Of a stretch of DNA of 64,000 bases, positions 55,412 through 64,000 are shown one piece after another. The DNA comes from Owenweeksia sp963758205 (GTDB lineage: Bacteria > Bacteroidota > Bacteroidia > Flavobacteriales > Schleiferiaceae): the NCBI GenBank assembly GCA_963758205.1, contig CAVWUM010000002.1:930001-994000 (forward strand), given 5' to 3'. The position numbers were made by a program, and so were the translations under genes. The notes under the pieces were generated by a model. That model was not told the origin of the DNA, ran no database searches, and worked only from the letters and a program-made list of their open reading frames with translations. Every line of letters begins with the position of its first letter. The first letter of the stretch is position 1.

Positions 55412-58400
55412 CTAGTTTGTATTCAGCAGATGCACAAAACCATTGTATTCATTTTGGTTGTCGCACCCATCGGTAGTATTTACGATGTAAAAGTAAACAC
55501 CTTCAGCCATTTTATTGCCTTCAAAGCTACCATCCCATTGACCGTGTACATTATTGGTTTCATACAGCAGGGTTCCCCAGCGGTTATATATTCTCATACT
55601 GTATTGAGAAAAATAATTGGCAGGAATTTTTGACGGCAGACCAAAGGTTTCATTTAGGCCATCGCCATTGGGCGTAAACACATTTGGGAAGATGGGCTCG
55701 TAACCGGCACTGTACACTTCAATTACAGTATCACGCTCCACATATCGCTGGCAAAGTGTATCCCTCAGCGTAAGCTTTACGGAAAAAGTACCCGATTTAT
55801 TAAAATTATGGGCTACAGTTTGTCCTTCGGCAGTAGTGCCATCACCATAATCCCATATGTATTGCTGAAAGCCTGTGCCCTCCGCTGAAAAGCTCACATT
55901 GGCGCCATCCCGGCAGGGCTCGTTATAAACGCTGAAATCCGTACTATTTACTCTCTTCTTAAACTTTACCTGGGCTGAAGTGGAATCGACTAAGTCGCAA
56001 AACAAATTTTTTGTAATTAGTTTAATAGTGTAAGTTCCCTCTTTTATGTACCCATGCATAGGGTTTTTAAGGTTGGATGTCTTACCATCCCCAAAGTCCC
56101 ATAGGTAATAATCTGCATCCAGCGAGGTATTAATAGTCTGCACCTGAAAGTTATTACTACAGCTATCATAATCCAGCGAGAAGCTTGCAAACACGGTATC
56201 CTGAAAACCGTAAAAAGAAAGTTCAACAGTATCTCTGAAACCACAAGTCGTGTCAATCGCGATAAGCTGATAAACGCTGAGCCCTTTATCATTAATTTGT
56301 AAGGTTGACAGGTCTCCGTTTACCATTACATTGTTTGGCATAATCCATATATACTTATCCGCATTATAACTAAGGTTAGTTATTTTGGTAGTGTAGGGTA
56401 TGCATGAACTATCCCTGTCTGCTCTGGCATCGGCAATTACCCCAAGCGCTTCAAAATCAACCTTAAGTGCAGCCAGGTTACAGTTACTGCTGCCATTAAT
56501 TCTTGAAAATGCCCCTACTGTAGTAGGAAAGTTATTTTTACCACCACAGCCTGCACAAACAGCCTGATATATGGTTCCGTCTTTAGCAAAGCGGCTGGTA
56601 CCACCATCTACATGATCCTGATTTGGACCCCCGAAATAGGTGGCATAGTTTAGCTTTTTCCAGGTTGCATCCAAAACAAAAAAGTAAAAATCCGAGCCAT
56701 CAGTGCTTTTCTGTAATGCATTTATAGTAATTGGTAAATTATTGGTTGTACCCTGATTTTTTACACTATTGCTTCCTCCACCCCATCCGGAAACAAATAC
56801 ATTTCTGCAATCATCTACCATAAAAGCGGTTGGCGATATATTGCTTTTGGAATGACTGCTATCTCCAAAAACCATAGCTCTTAATGATTGCTTTAAATCG
56901 GCAGAAAACTTATTTATAAATTGGCTGCTGCCACGGTTGTTGTAATACTCCAAAGAATCTATTGGGTAAAGTCCCTGAGTTTGTCCCATCACATACACCG
57001 CTCCGCTATCGTCCACTTCAACAAAAAAGTTCATATCACGTTTTGCGGTGCCGTTGTAAGTGCCCGCTATAAAACTACCATCAGTAACACCAAGGCTTAC
57101 CAGATAACCATCTGTGCTATCAATTCCTGATACTCTGTAAGAATCACTATTAAAGGGCATATTAGGACTTTCAGTACCCCCGGCCACATATACATTGGCC
57201 TGCTTTCCAAGTTTTATACTTAATGCATTATCATTGCGGCCTCCGCCTAAATAGGTGCACCATCTCAAACCACTCAGATCATCATTCAGACTTGCCGCAA
57301 AACCATCCTGACGAGCACCCCAACTTTGTAAAAAGGCATTAGCGGTAGCGGGCAGGTTATTGCTAAAAGTTGATGAAACAAAATAAACGTTACCTAATGT
57401 ATCAGCTATCACCTCTCCACGAAAACGATCTCCATAATTATGATCCAGGCTAATATTAAAACCATCTACCCAACTTCCCCCAAAGTAGGTTGAACCCACC
57501 ATTTTCCCTCCGGTACTATCCAAAATAGTAACCACTACATCAACGCCATTGGGAAAAGTGATAAGGTTATTTTGAGCGAAGTAGTTGGGACCTGCTATGC
57601 CGTTATTAAATGTTTTTTGATAGGCACTGGTACTTACAGGGTAGTTTGTTGAACCTGTAGATCCCATAATTACTAATGCTCCGTCTTCTCTTTCAAATAA
57701 ACTATAGGGTATTTCGTCTCCGGCACCCCCTATATATGTGGAATAAACCAGACCTTGTCCATCATCAGAAAATTTGCTTATTCCCATATCTACATTGCCT
57801 CCACGGTTAGCAATTTGGTAAGCACCACTAGTAACAGGGTAAGCTCCTGAATTTAAAAAAACTATACCCCCGGCATATAAACTGCCGTCTTCTGCCGGAG
57901 TAGCTGTAAAGCCAAAATTATCTGAAGTTGACCCTGTAAAACTGCTAAACACCAATTTAGGATCGATAATAAGGGTTTCGTTCTTTTTGTAGCGACCCAC
58001 CTTGTACGTTACTTCGTTTCCTTCCAACACGTATTCGCAGTCCACCTTTTCCTTTCCTTTTTCAAGATTTTGAAAGGCATAGGGGGCAGATTCCAAAACA
58101 TCCTCAACTGTATTTCGCACCATCAGGTTGCCGTACACCAGGTCAAGGCCATCAGCGCCTTCGTATCGCAATTTTATTTTTGAAGCATCTGCACCTGGGT
58201 GGAGTATAAAGTCGTACTTCAGGTTTCCCTCCATAGAAAAATAGTAGCGTAAATCAATATTGGGATAAATGTTGTGATAGGTAACCTTGCCATACAGGGG
58301 CACTTTACTTTGCCATTTAGAGGGGTCATTTCCTAAAATGTAGTTGTGGTAGGTTTCTTTTTTATCCCCTCCAGATTTATCACAATTCAAATCAGCACCT

Positions 58401-58684
58401 ACAAAATATACTTTGTAAGCATGGTGGCGAGTGTAGGTTGTGGTAGTATCGCTGTCAGCAGTGGTTAAACCTGCACCGTGATCAAAATTCAAATCCTGTG
58501 GGTTTACAAGGTGTACAGTGAGGCTATTTTCATTAAGAAAAACTGCACCGTTGCCGAATATGTACTTGTAGTCAAAGTCCTCAGGCCACTGGCCACGGTT
58601 TTCTATAAAGTGCTGTTGGCCCTGAGTAAGGCCAGCCATCAGCAGAAGAAAAAATAGTATATACCGTTGTTTCAGCAAGTGCAC
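55412..58684 (-). CDS. Large secreted T9SS cargo with SBBP propeller, PKD and type B sorting domain
   Basis: 1090 residues with a signal peptide (LKQRYILFFLLLMAGLTQGQ). The N-terminal DUF7948-type region reads FIENRGQWPEDFDYKYIFGN. A long SBBP-type beta-propeller follows (about 240-680) with repeats such as DGQGLVYSTYIGGAGDEIPY and LSGLRWCTYLGGGRNDNALS. Two PKD domains come next (YYLWDFGDGKTSNLKNPMHG, YIWDYGDGTTAEGQTVAHNF), then a type B gliding-type sorting domain (FPNVFTPNGDGLNETFGLPS, RIYNRWGTLLYE). Predicted surface adhesin or structural protein. No PorP/SprF gene is adjacent. Confidence 0.92.
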   Translation of the reverse strand: MHLLKQRYILFFLLLMAGLTQGQQHFIENRGQWPEDFDYKYIFGNGAVFLNENSLTVHLVNPQDLNFDHGAGLTTADSDTTTTYTRHHAYKVYFVGADLNCDKSGGDKKETYHNYILGNDPSKWQSKVPLYGKVTYHNIYPNIDLRYYFSMEGNLKYDFILHPGADASKIKLRYEGADGLDLVYGNLMVRNTVEDVLESAPYAFQNLEKGKEKVDCEYVLEGNEVTYKVGRYKKNETLIIDPKLVFSSFTGSTSDNFGFTATPAEDGSLYAGGIVFLNSGAYPVTSGAYQIANRGGNVDMGISKFSDDGQGLVYSTYIGGAGDEIPYSLFEREDGALVIMGSTGSTNYPVSTSAYQKTFNNGIAGPNYFAQNNLITFPNGVDVVVTILDSTGGKMVGSTYFGGSWVDGFNISLDHNYGDRFRGEVIADTLGNVYFVSSTFSNNLPATANAFLQSWGARQDGFAASLNDDLSGLRWCTYLGGGRNDNALSIKLGKQANVYVAGGTESPNMPFNSDSYRVSGIDSTDGYLVSLGVTDGSFIAGTYNGTAKRDMNFFVEVDDSGAVYVMGQTQGLYPIDSLEYYNNRGSSQFINKFSADLKQSLRAMVFGDSSHSKSNISPTAFMVDDCRNVFVSGWGGGSNSVKNQGTTNNLPITINALQKSTDGSDFYFFVLDATWKKLNYATYFGGPNQDHVDGGTSRFAKDGTIYQAVCAGCGGKNNFPTTVGAFSRINGSSNCNLAALKVDFEALGVIADARADRDSSCIPYTTKITNLSYNADKYIWIMPNNVMVNGDLSTLQINDKGLSVYQLIAIDTTCGFRDTVELSFYGFQDTVFASFSLDYDSCSNNFQVQTINTSLDADYYLWDFGDGKTSNLKNPMHGYIKEGTYTIKLITKNLFCDLVDSTSAQVKFKKRVNSTDFSVYNEPCRDGANVSFSAEGTGFQQYIWDYGDGTTAEGQTVAHNFNKSGTFSVKLTLRDTLCQRYVERDTVIEVYSAGYEPIFPNVFTPNGDGLNETFGLPSKIPANYFSQYSMRIYNRWGTLLYETNNVHGQWDGSFEGNKMAEGVYFYIVNTTDGCDNQNEYNGFVHLLNTN

Positions 58685-58790
58685 AAAAATTACAATTTCC
58701 GAATGTATTCAATATCCGCAACCTATAAAAGCACAGTACCTTAAACCCACAGTTTGCTCTTGCCTATCGGGCTTTTCAGTTTGTTAACGG

Positions 58791-59897
58791 TTAGTTTTCC
58801 TGTAGCTCGCCACTTTTACCTTCCTGCATTAAAAAGGCTTTAATAAATTCTTCAAGATCGCCATCCATCACATCGCCCACATTGCTTGTTTCCACACCGG
58901 TGCGTACATCTTTTACCAGCTTATAAGGATGCATTACGTAGTTGCGGATTTGTGATCCCCACTCTATCTTCTTCTTGCCGGCTTCAATTTCAGCACGAGC
59001 CTGGTTTTTAGCTTCCATCTCAATTTCATAAAGCTGAGACTTTAATAGTTGAATGGCCTTTTCCTTATTCTGAAGCTGTGAGCGGCTTTCGGTATTTTCA
59101 ATAATAATACCAGAAGGCTTATGCTTTAGGCGTACACCGGTTTCTACCTTGTTTACGTTTTGTCCACCGGCTCCTCCACTACGGAAGGTATCCCATTCAA
59201 TATCTGAAAGGTTGATATCAATTTCTATTGAGTCATCCACCAACGGAAACACATACACCGAGGCAAATGAGGTGTGGCGCTTGGCATTGCTGTCAAATGG
59301 TGAAATGCGCACCAGGCGATGCACTCCGTTCTCCCCTTTAAGGTAGCCAAAAGCATATTCCCCATCAATTTCGAGGGTAACGGTTTTTATACCGGCCACA
59401 TCTCCTTCCTGGTAATTGATTTCGCGAACTGCAAATTTCTCGCGCTCGGCCCAGCGGAGGTACATCCGCATAAGCATACTGGCCCAGTCGCAACTTTCGG
59501 TACCACCGGCACCCGCGGTTATCTGCAACACGGCACTCAGTTTATCCTCTTCACCACTGAGCATATTTTTAAACTCGAGGTCTTCCACAATTTTGGTGAT
59601 AGCACTATAGAGCTTAGTAACCTCGGTTTCTTCCATTTCGCCCAACTCATGAAATTCCACGGCCAAAGTAAGTTCCTCGCGTTGTTCCATTGCGGCTTCA
59701 AAGGTTTCCACCCAGTACTTCAATCCACGGATTTTGCGCATCACGGCCTCAGCCGCCTCATGGTCATTCCAGAATTCAGGCGCAGCTGTTTTCTCCTCCT
59801 CATTATGGATGAGTATTTTCTTCTCCTCTATATCCAAATAGCTGCGCAAGGCCTCCAGCCTTTCATCCAGTTCCTGTATTTGCTCTTGTGAAATCAT
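58791..59897 (-). CDS. prfB: Peptide chain release factor 2 (no programmed frameshift)
   Basis: 368 residues from the ATG at 59897, chosen because the next residues (ISQEQIQELDERLEALRSYL) are the conserved RF2 start and a TACCTTTG -7 box ends only 5 bases upstream. The SPF anticodon-mimic motif (RISPFDSNAKRHTSF) and the GGQ motif (RSGGAGGQNVNKVETG) are intact. RF2 recognises UGA and UAA and releases the peptide. The site where many bacteria carry a UGA and +1 frameshift reads SYLDIEEKK in a single frame, so autoregulation by frameshifting is absent. The transcript would be leaderless or nearly so. Confidence 0.97.
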   Translation of the reverse strand: MISQEQIQELDERLEALRSYLDIEEKKILIHNEEEKTAAPEFWNDHEAAEAVMRKIRGLKYWVETFEAAMEQREELTLAVEFHELGEMEETEVTKLYSAITKIVEDLEFKNMLSGEEDKLSAVLQITAGAGGTESCDWASMLMRMYLRWAEREKFAVREINYQEGDVAGIKTVTLEIDGEYAFGYLKGENGVHRLVRISPFDSNAKRHTSFASVYVFPLVDDSIEIDINLSDIEWDTFRSGGAGGQNVNKVETGVRLKHKPSGIIIENTESRSQLQNKEKAIQLLKSQLYEIEMEAKNQARAEIEAGKKKIEWGSQIRNYVMHPYKLVKDVRTGVETSNVGDVMDGDLEEFIKAFLMQEGKSGELQEN

Positions 59898-59901
59898 CCC
59901 G

Positions 59902-59909
59902 CAAAGGTA
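59902..59909 (-). promoter_or_regulatory. -7 box of the prfB promoter
   Basis: TACCTTTG on the minus strand, an exact TAnnTTTG match that ends 5 bases from the start codon. Confidence 0.65.
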
Positions 59910-60114
59910 AGGAGTGGAATTACAGTTTTTAAAATCAGGGAATTTGTGTTCATCATACCATATCCTAGTCAATTCAAATGTCTCTCGCTAAAATGGAATA
60001 TGAAGAATGCTCCTTATTAATACTGAGAATTTGTTTCGCTATTTGAGGTATTTCCTAGTTTCCAATAAGATTTGATTAAGATCGGTTACCTCTACACATA
60101 CAGGGAAATATTCC

Positions 60115-60122
60115 TACATTTG
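60115..60122 (+). promoter_or_regulatory. -7 box for the T9SS cargo gene at 60142
   Basis: TACATTTG, an exact match, 19 bases before the ATG. Confidence 0.6.
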
Positions 60123-60141
60123 GCTTTATGAGGATGGCGAA

Positions 60142-61713
60142 ATGAGCAGAGTCTTTTTATACATAAACATTTTGGTATTGGGTTTTGGGCAACTTATGGT
60201 TGCCCAAAACCTAGTACCAAATCATGACTTTTCGCTAAGAAAAACCTGCTTAACTACAGGACAGCTTAGTGATAAGTTGTTCAATTGGTTTGACGCACCA
60301 ACATATTCTTCCGATACAATCTATGGCTCTATTCATTCAGTATTTGATAGTGATACTTGTTATCCAAATCATGACTTTGGCTATGATTCCATATTCCGTC
60401 CGGGCACCAATTGCCTTCAAAATCTTCATTTCAGCCCTTTTCCCAAAGAAGGAAGTGGATATATCGCAGCCTCCATTGTCGATACATTTTTGGACACTAG
60501 ATCGTGGTATTCTGGCTCACCATGTCAAGGGAACTTTCAACTACGTCAAAATAATCTTCTATTTCATCCTGGCCGAGGATTTGCTCAGGTAGAATTGAGC
60601 CAAGGTTTACAATCATCTGAAGAATATGTTATTGAGTTTCATGTCATGCGGGTCTTTTATCAAAACAACATAGTTACCAATAACATTGGTGCCTTAGTCA
60701 CCCAAGATACATTCAGGCACTTTGATTATAAAAAGCAAAATATAGTACCGACCATCGAAGCTAAATCACCCATCGTTGATAACAAAAATTGGATAAAGGT
60801 CAAAGAATCTTTTATTGCTAATGGCACGGAACGTTTTTTAACTCTAGGCAACTTCCGAACAGATAAAAATAGTACCTTCAAAATGGTACCTTTGGATACT
60901 AATCAAGGTGGGGTTGTTGGCCCCCAGTACTACTTCGATGCAGTATACCTCTACCTCCATACCGACACCCTTTTTAATGTAGAGCTGCCACCGGATACCA
61001 CACTATGCCCCGGCCAAACCCTGCAACTGCATGCCTGGCATGATGACGGCTTTAAACTGGAGGATACCGTAAAAACCTTTTTGTGGAGTACCGGCAGTAG
61101 GGATAGCAGCATTACGGTTACGCAACCCGGTTTTTACTGGGTAAAGGTGGAATACAACCACCGCTTTTGGCAAAGCGATACCATAGAGGTAAAACGTGCT
61201 GTGCCTCCCTACACCAGCGGGCTTGAACCTTTAAGGGAAGGCTGTCAGGGTGATGAAGTTATTTTAAGAGCTCAAAGCGACCCTAACCGCCAACTGCTTT
61301 GGAATACGGGTTACGTGGGGCAATCCATTACTGTAAAGGATAGCGGCTACTACTGGCTTTCCGCCCTTTCGGTTTGCGATACTGTAATTGATTCTGTACT
61401 GGTACATCTTATTGACTGTGACACTGTAAAACCGCTACCACCGGTTTACATCCCCAGCGCCTTTACCCCAAATGGTGATGGCCTAAATGATACCTGGGCT
61501 ATTGGCAACCTGCCCGAAGAAAATGAACTGGTAATATTTAATCGCTGGGGCGAGCTCATTTACCACAAGGTAAACTACCAAAATGAGTGGGATGGCACCA
61601 ACCGCGATGGCAGCAAGCTGCCGCTGGGCGTTTACATCTATCAGCTTACCTATACCCACAACAATGGCAAAACCGTTACCGACCAGGGTTGGGTGAGTGT
61701 GTTGGATAATTAG
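60142..61713 (+). CDS. Secreted T9SS cargo with type B sorting domain
   Basis: 523 residues with a signal peptide (RVFLYINILVLGFGQLMVAQ). Residues about 25-280 resemble a beta-sandwich of the carbohydrate-binding kind (NLVPNHDFSLRKTCLTTGQL, YYFDAVYLYLH). Two Ig-like segments follow (LPPDTTLCPGQTLQLHAW, WSTGSRDSSITVTQPGFYWV, LLWNTGYVGQSITVKDSGYY), then a type B sorting domain (YIPSAFTPNGDGLNDTWAIG, FNRWGELIYHK). Predicted to be surface attached; ligand unknown. The structured repeat begins 35 bases after the stop. Confidence 0.9.
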   Translation: MSRVFLYINILVLGFGQLMVAQNLVPNHDFSLRKTCLTTGQLSDKLFNWFDAPTYSSDTIYGSIHSVFDSDTCYPNHDFGYDSIFRPGTNCLQNLHFSPFPKEGSGYIAASIVDTFLDTRSWYSGSPCQGNFQLRQNNLLFHPGRGFAQVELSQGLQSSEEYVIEFHVMRVFYQNNIVTNNIGALVTQDTFRHFDYKKQNIVPTIEAKSPIVDNKNWIKVKESFIANGTERFLTLGNFRTDKNSTFKMVPLDTNQGGVVGPQYYFDAVYLYLHTDTLFNVELPPDTTLCPGQTLQLHAWHDDGFKLEDTVKTFLWSTGSRDSSITVTQPGFYWVKVEYNHRFWQSDTIEVKRAVPPYTSGLEPLREGCQGDEVILRAQSDPNRQLLWNTGYVGQSITVKDSGYYWLSALSVCDTVIDSVLVHLIDCDTVKPLPPVYIPSAFTPNGDGLNDTWAIGNLPEENELVIFNRWGELIYHKVNYQNEWDGTNRDGSKLPLGVYIYQLTYTHNNGKTVTDQGWVSVLDN

Positions 61714-61748
61714 AGTACCCATCAAATGATTTAGTCAATTCTCTTATT

Positions 61749-61940
61749 GTCCTTTTTTCTTAATAAAAAAGAACGAAAAAATCAAGGCTTACAAGAAGAT
61801 AGTAACCTGCTTTTTGCTAAGGCCAACTGCGGCCGGGTGATTTCCGAAGCAAGTTCGGAACTTCCCGGTCTTAGTAGGCCTTCGCTGCAATCAGAACACT
61901 ATTTTCTTGTATGCCGGATTATAAATTGCTTCGCAATTTT
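61749..61940. repeat. Structured intergenic repeat element, copy 2
   Basis: 192 bases, homologous to 26522-26713. Helix A: 61784-61792 with 61874-61882 (one G-U). Helix B: 61791-61803 with 61898-61910 (13 bp, one G-U). Inner stem CCGGG (61833-61837)/CCCGG (61864-61868) is capped by TTCCGAA (61842-61848)/TTCGGAA (61854-61860). Several pairs differ from copy 1 on both sides, so pairing is kept. It lies after a T9SS cargo gene, as does copy 1. Confidence 0.85.
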
Positions 61941-62038
61941 GGGTTAGCAGACTAGTCCATTTATGCCCCTTCCGCCTGAACGGACCGGTAACCCGCTGAG
62001 GTGAATCAGCTTAGCAGGTTAATGCAAACTGGCATAGA

Positions 62039-62068
62039 TTGCCAACTGTAACCTGCTTACTACATTTG
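62039..62068 (+). promoter_or_regulatory. Promoter of the dihydrolipoyl dehydrogenase gene
   Basis: TTG (62039-62041), 19-base spacer, TACATTTG (62061-62068), then the ATG at 62100. This is the best match to the Bacteroidota -33/-7 consensus in the window. Confidence 0.8.
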
Positions 62069-62099
62069 CAGCTATTCTTTATAAAAAACACATCTTAAA

Positions 62100-63500
62100 A
62101 TGACCGAATACGATGTAGCCGTAATAGGCTCAGGACCCGGTGGATATGTAGCAGCCATACGCGCTGCTCAGCTAGGTAAAAAAACCGCAATCATAGAAAA
62201 ATACAGTGTACTGGGGGGCACCTGTCTTAATGTGGGCTGTATCCCTTCAAAGGCGCTGCTCGATTCATCCGAGCACTTCCACAATGCCAAAGAGAGCTTT
62301 AAAGAGCACGGTATTGAAATAAATGAGCCCAAGGTAAACCTTGAGCAAATGATAAAGCGCAAGCAAAGCGTGGTGGACCAAACCACGGGCGGCATCGACT
62401 TTTTAATGAAGAAAAATAAGATTGATGTGTACGAGGGGCTAGGCTCATTTGAGGATGAAAACACCATTAAAATCGCTAAAAAAGATGGTGAAGAAAGCAT
62501 AAAAGCTAAAAACATAATTATTGCCACAGGTAGTAAACCTACTGAGCTTCCTTTTGCCAAATTTGATAAAGAGCGCATCATTTCGAGCACGGAAGCCCTT
62601 GAGCTAAAAGAAGTGCCTAAGCACATGATTGTGATTGGCGGTGGTGTTATCGGCCTTGAGTTGGGCAGTGTGTATGCGCGGCTTGGCGCAGAGGTTACTG
62701 TGGTGGAATACATGGACAGGATTATCCCCACCATGGATGGATCTCTGAGTAAGGAATTGATGCGTACCCTTAAAAAGCAGGGCCTTAAGTTTAACGTAAG
62801 CCACAAGGTGAGCGAAGTAAAGCGCGATGGCAAAAAAGTTACTGTAAAAGCCGAAAATAAAAAGGGCGAGGAAGTAACCTTTGAAGGCGACTATTGCCTG
62901 GTTTCTGTAGGCCGCAGGGCATATACCGAAGGTTTAGGTTTGGATAAAGTGGGGATTGAAACCGACAAAGCCGGAAGAGTAGAAGTAAACGAAAAGCTGC
63001 AAACCAAAAAGAGCCATATTTATGCCATTGGCGATGTAGTGCGTGGTGCCATGCTGGCGCACAAAGCCAGTGAGGAAGGCACTTTGGTGGCCGAAATAAT
63101 TGCCGGTGAAAAACCACATATCGACTACAACCTTATACCAGGTGTAGTGTACACATGGCCTGAAGTGGCCGGTGTGGGCAAAACCGAGGAGCAACTTAAG
63201 GAAGAAGGTGTGGAGATAAAAACCGGCCAGTTTCCTTTTAAAGCACTGGGCCGCGCCCGCGCCAGTAATGATACGGATGGTATGGTAAAAATAATTGCCG
63301 ATAAAAAAACGGATGAGATTTTAGGCATGCATATGATCGGGCCACGTGTGGCAGATCTTATAGCGGAAGCAGTTGTAGCTATGGAATATAGAGCTTCAGC
63401 TGAAGATATTGCGCGTATGAGCCATGCCCACCCAACCTTTGCCGAAGCCATAAAGGAAGCGGCATTGGATGCTACAGACAGTAGGCCATTACATATCTGA
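62100..63500 (+). CDS. lpdA: Dihydrolipoyl dehydrogenase (E3)
   Basis: 466 residues. FAD-binding motif VIGSGPGGYVAAIRAAQLG (residues 8-26), redox-active disulfide Cys42/Cys47 in GGTCLNVGCIPSK, NAD-binding IVIGGGVIGLELGSVYARLG, the FAD second motif IYAIGDVVRGAMLAHKASEE, and the C-terminal His-Glu dyad in HAHPTFAEAIKEA are all present. It reoxidises dihydrolipoamide in pyruvate and 2-oxoglutarate dehydrogenase and glycine cleavage complexes. It is transcribed alone from a clear promoter. Confidence 0.98.
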   Translation: MTEYDVAVIGSGPGGYVAAIRAAQLGKKTAIIEKYSVLGGTCLNVGCIPSKALLDSSEHFHNAKESFKEHGIEINEPKVNLEQMIKRKQSVVDQTTGGIDFLMKKNKIDVYEGLGSFEDENTIKIAKKDGEESIKAKNIIIATGSKPTELPFAKFDKERIISSTEALELKEVPKHMIVIGGGVIGLELGSVYARLGAEVTVVEYMDRIIPTMDGSLSKELMRTLKKQGLKFNVSHKVSEVKRDGKKVTVKAENKKGEEVTFEGDYCLVSVGRRAYTEGLGLDKVGIETDKAGRVEVNEKLQTKKSHIYAIGDVVRGAMLAHKASEEGTLVAEIIAGEKPHIDYNLIPGVVYTWPEVAGVGKTEEQLKEEGVEIKTGQFPFKALGRARASNDTDGMVKIIADKKTDEILGMHMIGPRVADLIAEAVVAMEYRASAEDIARMSHAHPTFAEAIKEAALDATDSRPLHI

Positions 63501-63513
63501 TTCATATATTTAC

Positions 63514-63544
63514 CCCCCTGATCATCAAAGGGTTGGTCAGGGGG
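63514..63544 (+). terminator. Hairpin after lpdA
   Basis: CCCCCTGA (63514-63521)/TCAGGGGG (63537-63544), 14 bases after the stop. The T-run is weak, so it may slow or only partly stop transcription into the next gene. Confidence 0.6.
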
Positions 63545-63572
63545 TAATCATTCCAACACGAACTCTACCGGG

Positions 63573-64000
63573 TTGAATATACGTAGTATAGGATTCATTC
63601 TTTTAGCCTACCTCATTACTACTGTGGGGCTTGCATGCGCTGTTTTTTTTATTGTAAACAGTAGCGAAAGTCGTCTTATTGATGATGTTGCCCGCATAAA
63701 TATAGCCGGCCGCCAAAAAGCCCTTGTCCAGCAGATTTCTAAAAATGCATTGCTGGCAACTGCCTTAACCGATCAGTCATCTCCAAAAAACGAAACGCCC
63801 TGTACCGACCTTCAAAATGATTTTGCACAATTTATCAAAGCGCATGAAAGCCTTAACCTCCCCACTGTATCTGATAAGTTAAGCAACAGCTTAGCACCAC
63901 AGGTAGAAGCTAACAATAATGCTATTGCAACTCAAATACCTGCCCTTAAACAACAGGTTGTAATTATTGAGCGCTATTGTAATGGCAGCAGTTCATTGGC
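63573..64000 (+). CDS. Membrane sensor with PilJ/NarX-type N-terminus (3' end outside window)
   Basis: An open frame from a TTG at 63573 to the window edge; no ATG is available, so the start is uncertain. It encodes a membrane helix (about residues 6-26, GFILLAYLITTVGLACAVFF) followed by a periplasmic segment with RINIAGRQKALVQQISKNAL, the hallmark 'N-x-A-G-R-Q-x-x-L-x-Q-x-I-x-K' of PilJ_N/NarX-like type IV pili methyl-accepting or histidine-kinase sensors. The output domain lies outside the window; a histidine kinase or diguanylate-cyclase-type sensor is likely. It follows lpdA by 72 bases. Confidence 0.7.
   Translation, partial: MNIRSIGFILLAYLITTVGLACAVFFIVNSSESRLIDDVARINIAGRQKALVQQISKNALLATALTDQSSPKNETPCTDLQNDFAQFIKAHESLNLPTVSDKLSNSLAPQVEANNNAIATQIPALKQQVVIIERYCNGSSSL

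Noticed and set aside
1..64000. CRISPR arrays, rRNA genes, insertion sequences with transposases, integrases
   Set aside because: None was found: no regularly spaced short repeats, no rRNA sequence, and no transposase or integrase motifs in any of the frames read.

Overview
The window comes from a chromosome of a Bacteroidota bacterium, most likely order Flavobacteriales and near the Cryomorphaceae/Schleiferiaceae. The evidence is a set of type IX secretion system (T9SS) substrates with type A or gliding-type (type B) C-terminal sorting domains, a PorP/SprF protein, a PorE-like TPR/propeller/OmpA lipoprotein, and -7 boxes of the form TAnnTTTG. The base composition is moderate and fairly even. 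Family names come from recognising motifs by eye; no database search was run.

Layout. 1-9530: a co-directional group of a YqiJ/NfeD-type membrane protein (cut by the window edge), a flotillin, a KptA RNA 2'-phosphotransferase, a TIR-domain gene broken by a +1 frameshift, and a 1662-residue DUF3686/AAA+ ATPase whose start overlaps the TIR gene. A strong terminator follows. This is the best candidate for an under-described multi-gene system. 9594-16220: T9SS cargo, a methyltransferase and a large secreted glycoside-hydrolase-like gene split by a homopolymer frameshift, all on the minus strand. 16303-16672: tRNA-Val(GAC) with decayed copies of its own ends. 16691-20670: a secreted S9 peptidase, a small orphan gene and a Bax-inhibitor-1-like membrane protein.

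20756-26413: a tandem two-gene cassette (unknown lipoprotein plus T9SS cargo). The two 213-bp leaders are almost identical although the gene bodies have diverged. Both lipoprotein copies are broken, in different ways. 26522-26713: an intergenic structured repeat with a second copy at 61749-61940; the copies differ by compensatory changes in interleaved helices. tRNA-Val(UAC) follows. 26978-34548: a T9SS surface module on the minus strand (large Ig/TSP3 type B cargo, PorP/SprF, PorE-like lipoprotein). 34839-36993: three small genes and a candidate small RNA or attenuated leader. 37141-44280: a three-gene operon (TPR/MORN-like secreted protein, DUF3857/transglutaminase, and a paralogue lacking the catalytic Cys and His).

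44531-55403 is mostly housekeeping: AAA_14/DUF4143 ATPase, YifB/ComM, a YoeB-type toxin-antitoxin pair, RecA, a TPR lipoprotein, a GDPD lipoprotein, a dienoyl-CoA-reductase-type SDR, oligopeptidase B, a DUF559 gene bracketed by direct repeats, and an ArsC-like protein. 55412-64000: two type B T9SS cargo genes around prfB (RF2, with no programmed frameshift site), the second structured repeat, dihydrolipoyl dehydrogenase, and the start of a membrane sensor with a PilJ/NarX-type N-terminus.

Three reading-frame breaks (TIR gene, hydrolase gene, Ig/TSP3 gene) all need one base removed. They may be real lesions or indel errors in the assembly.
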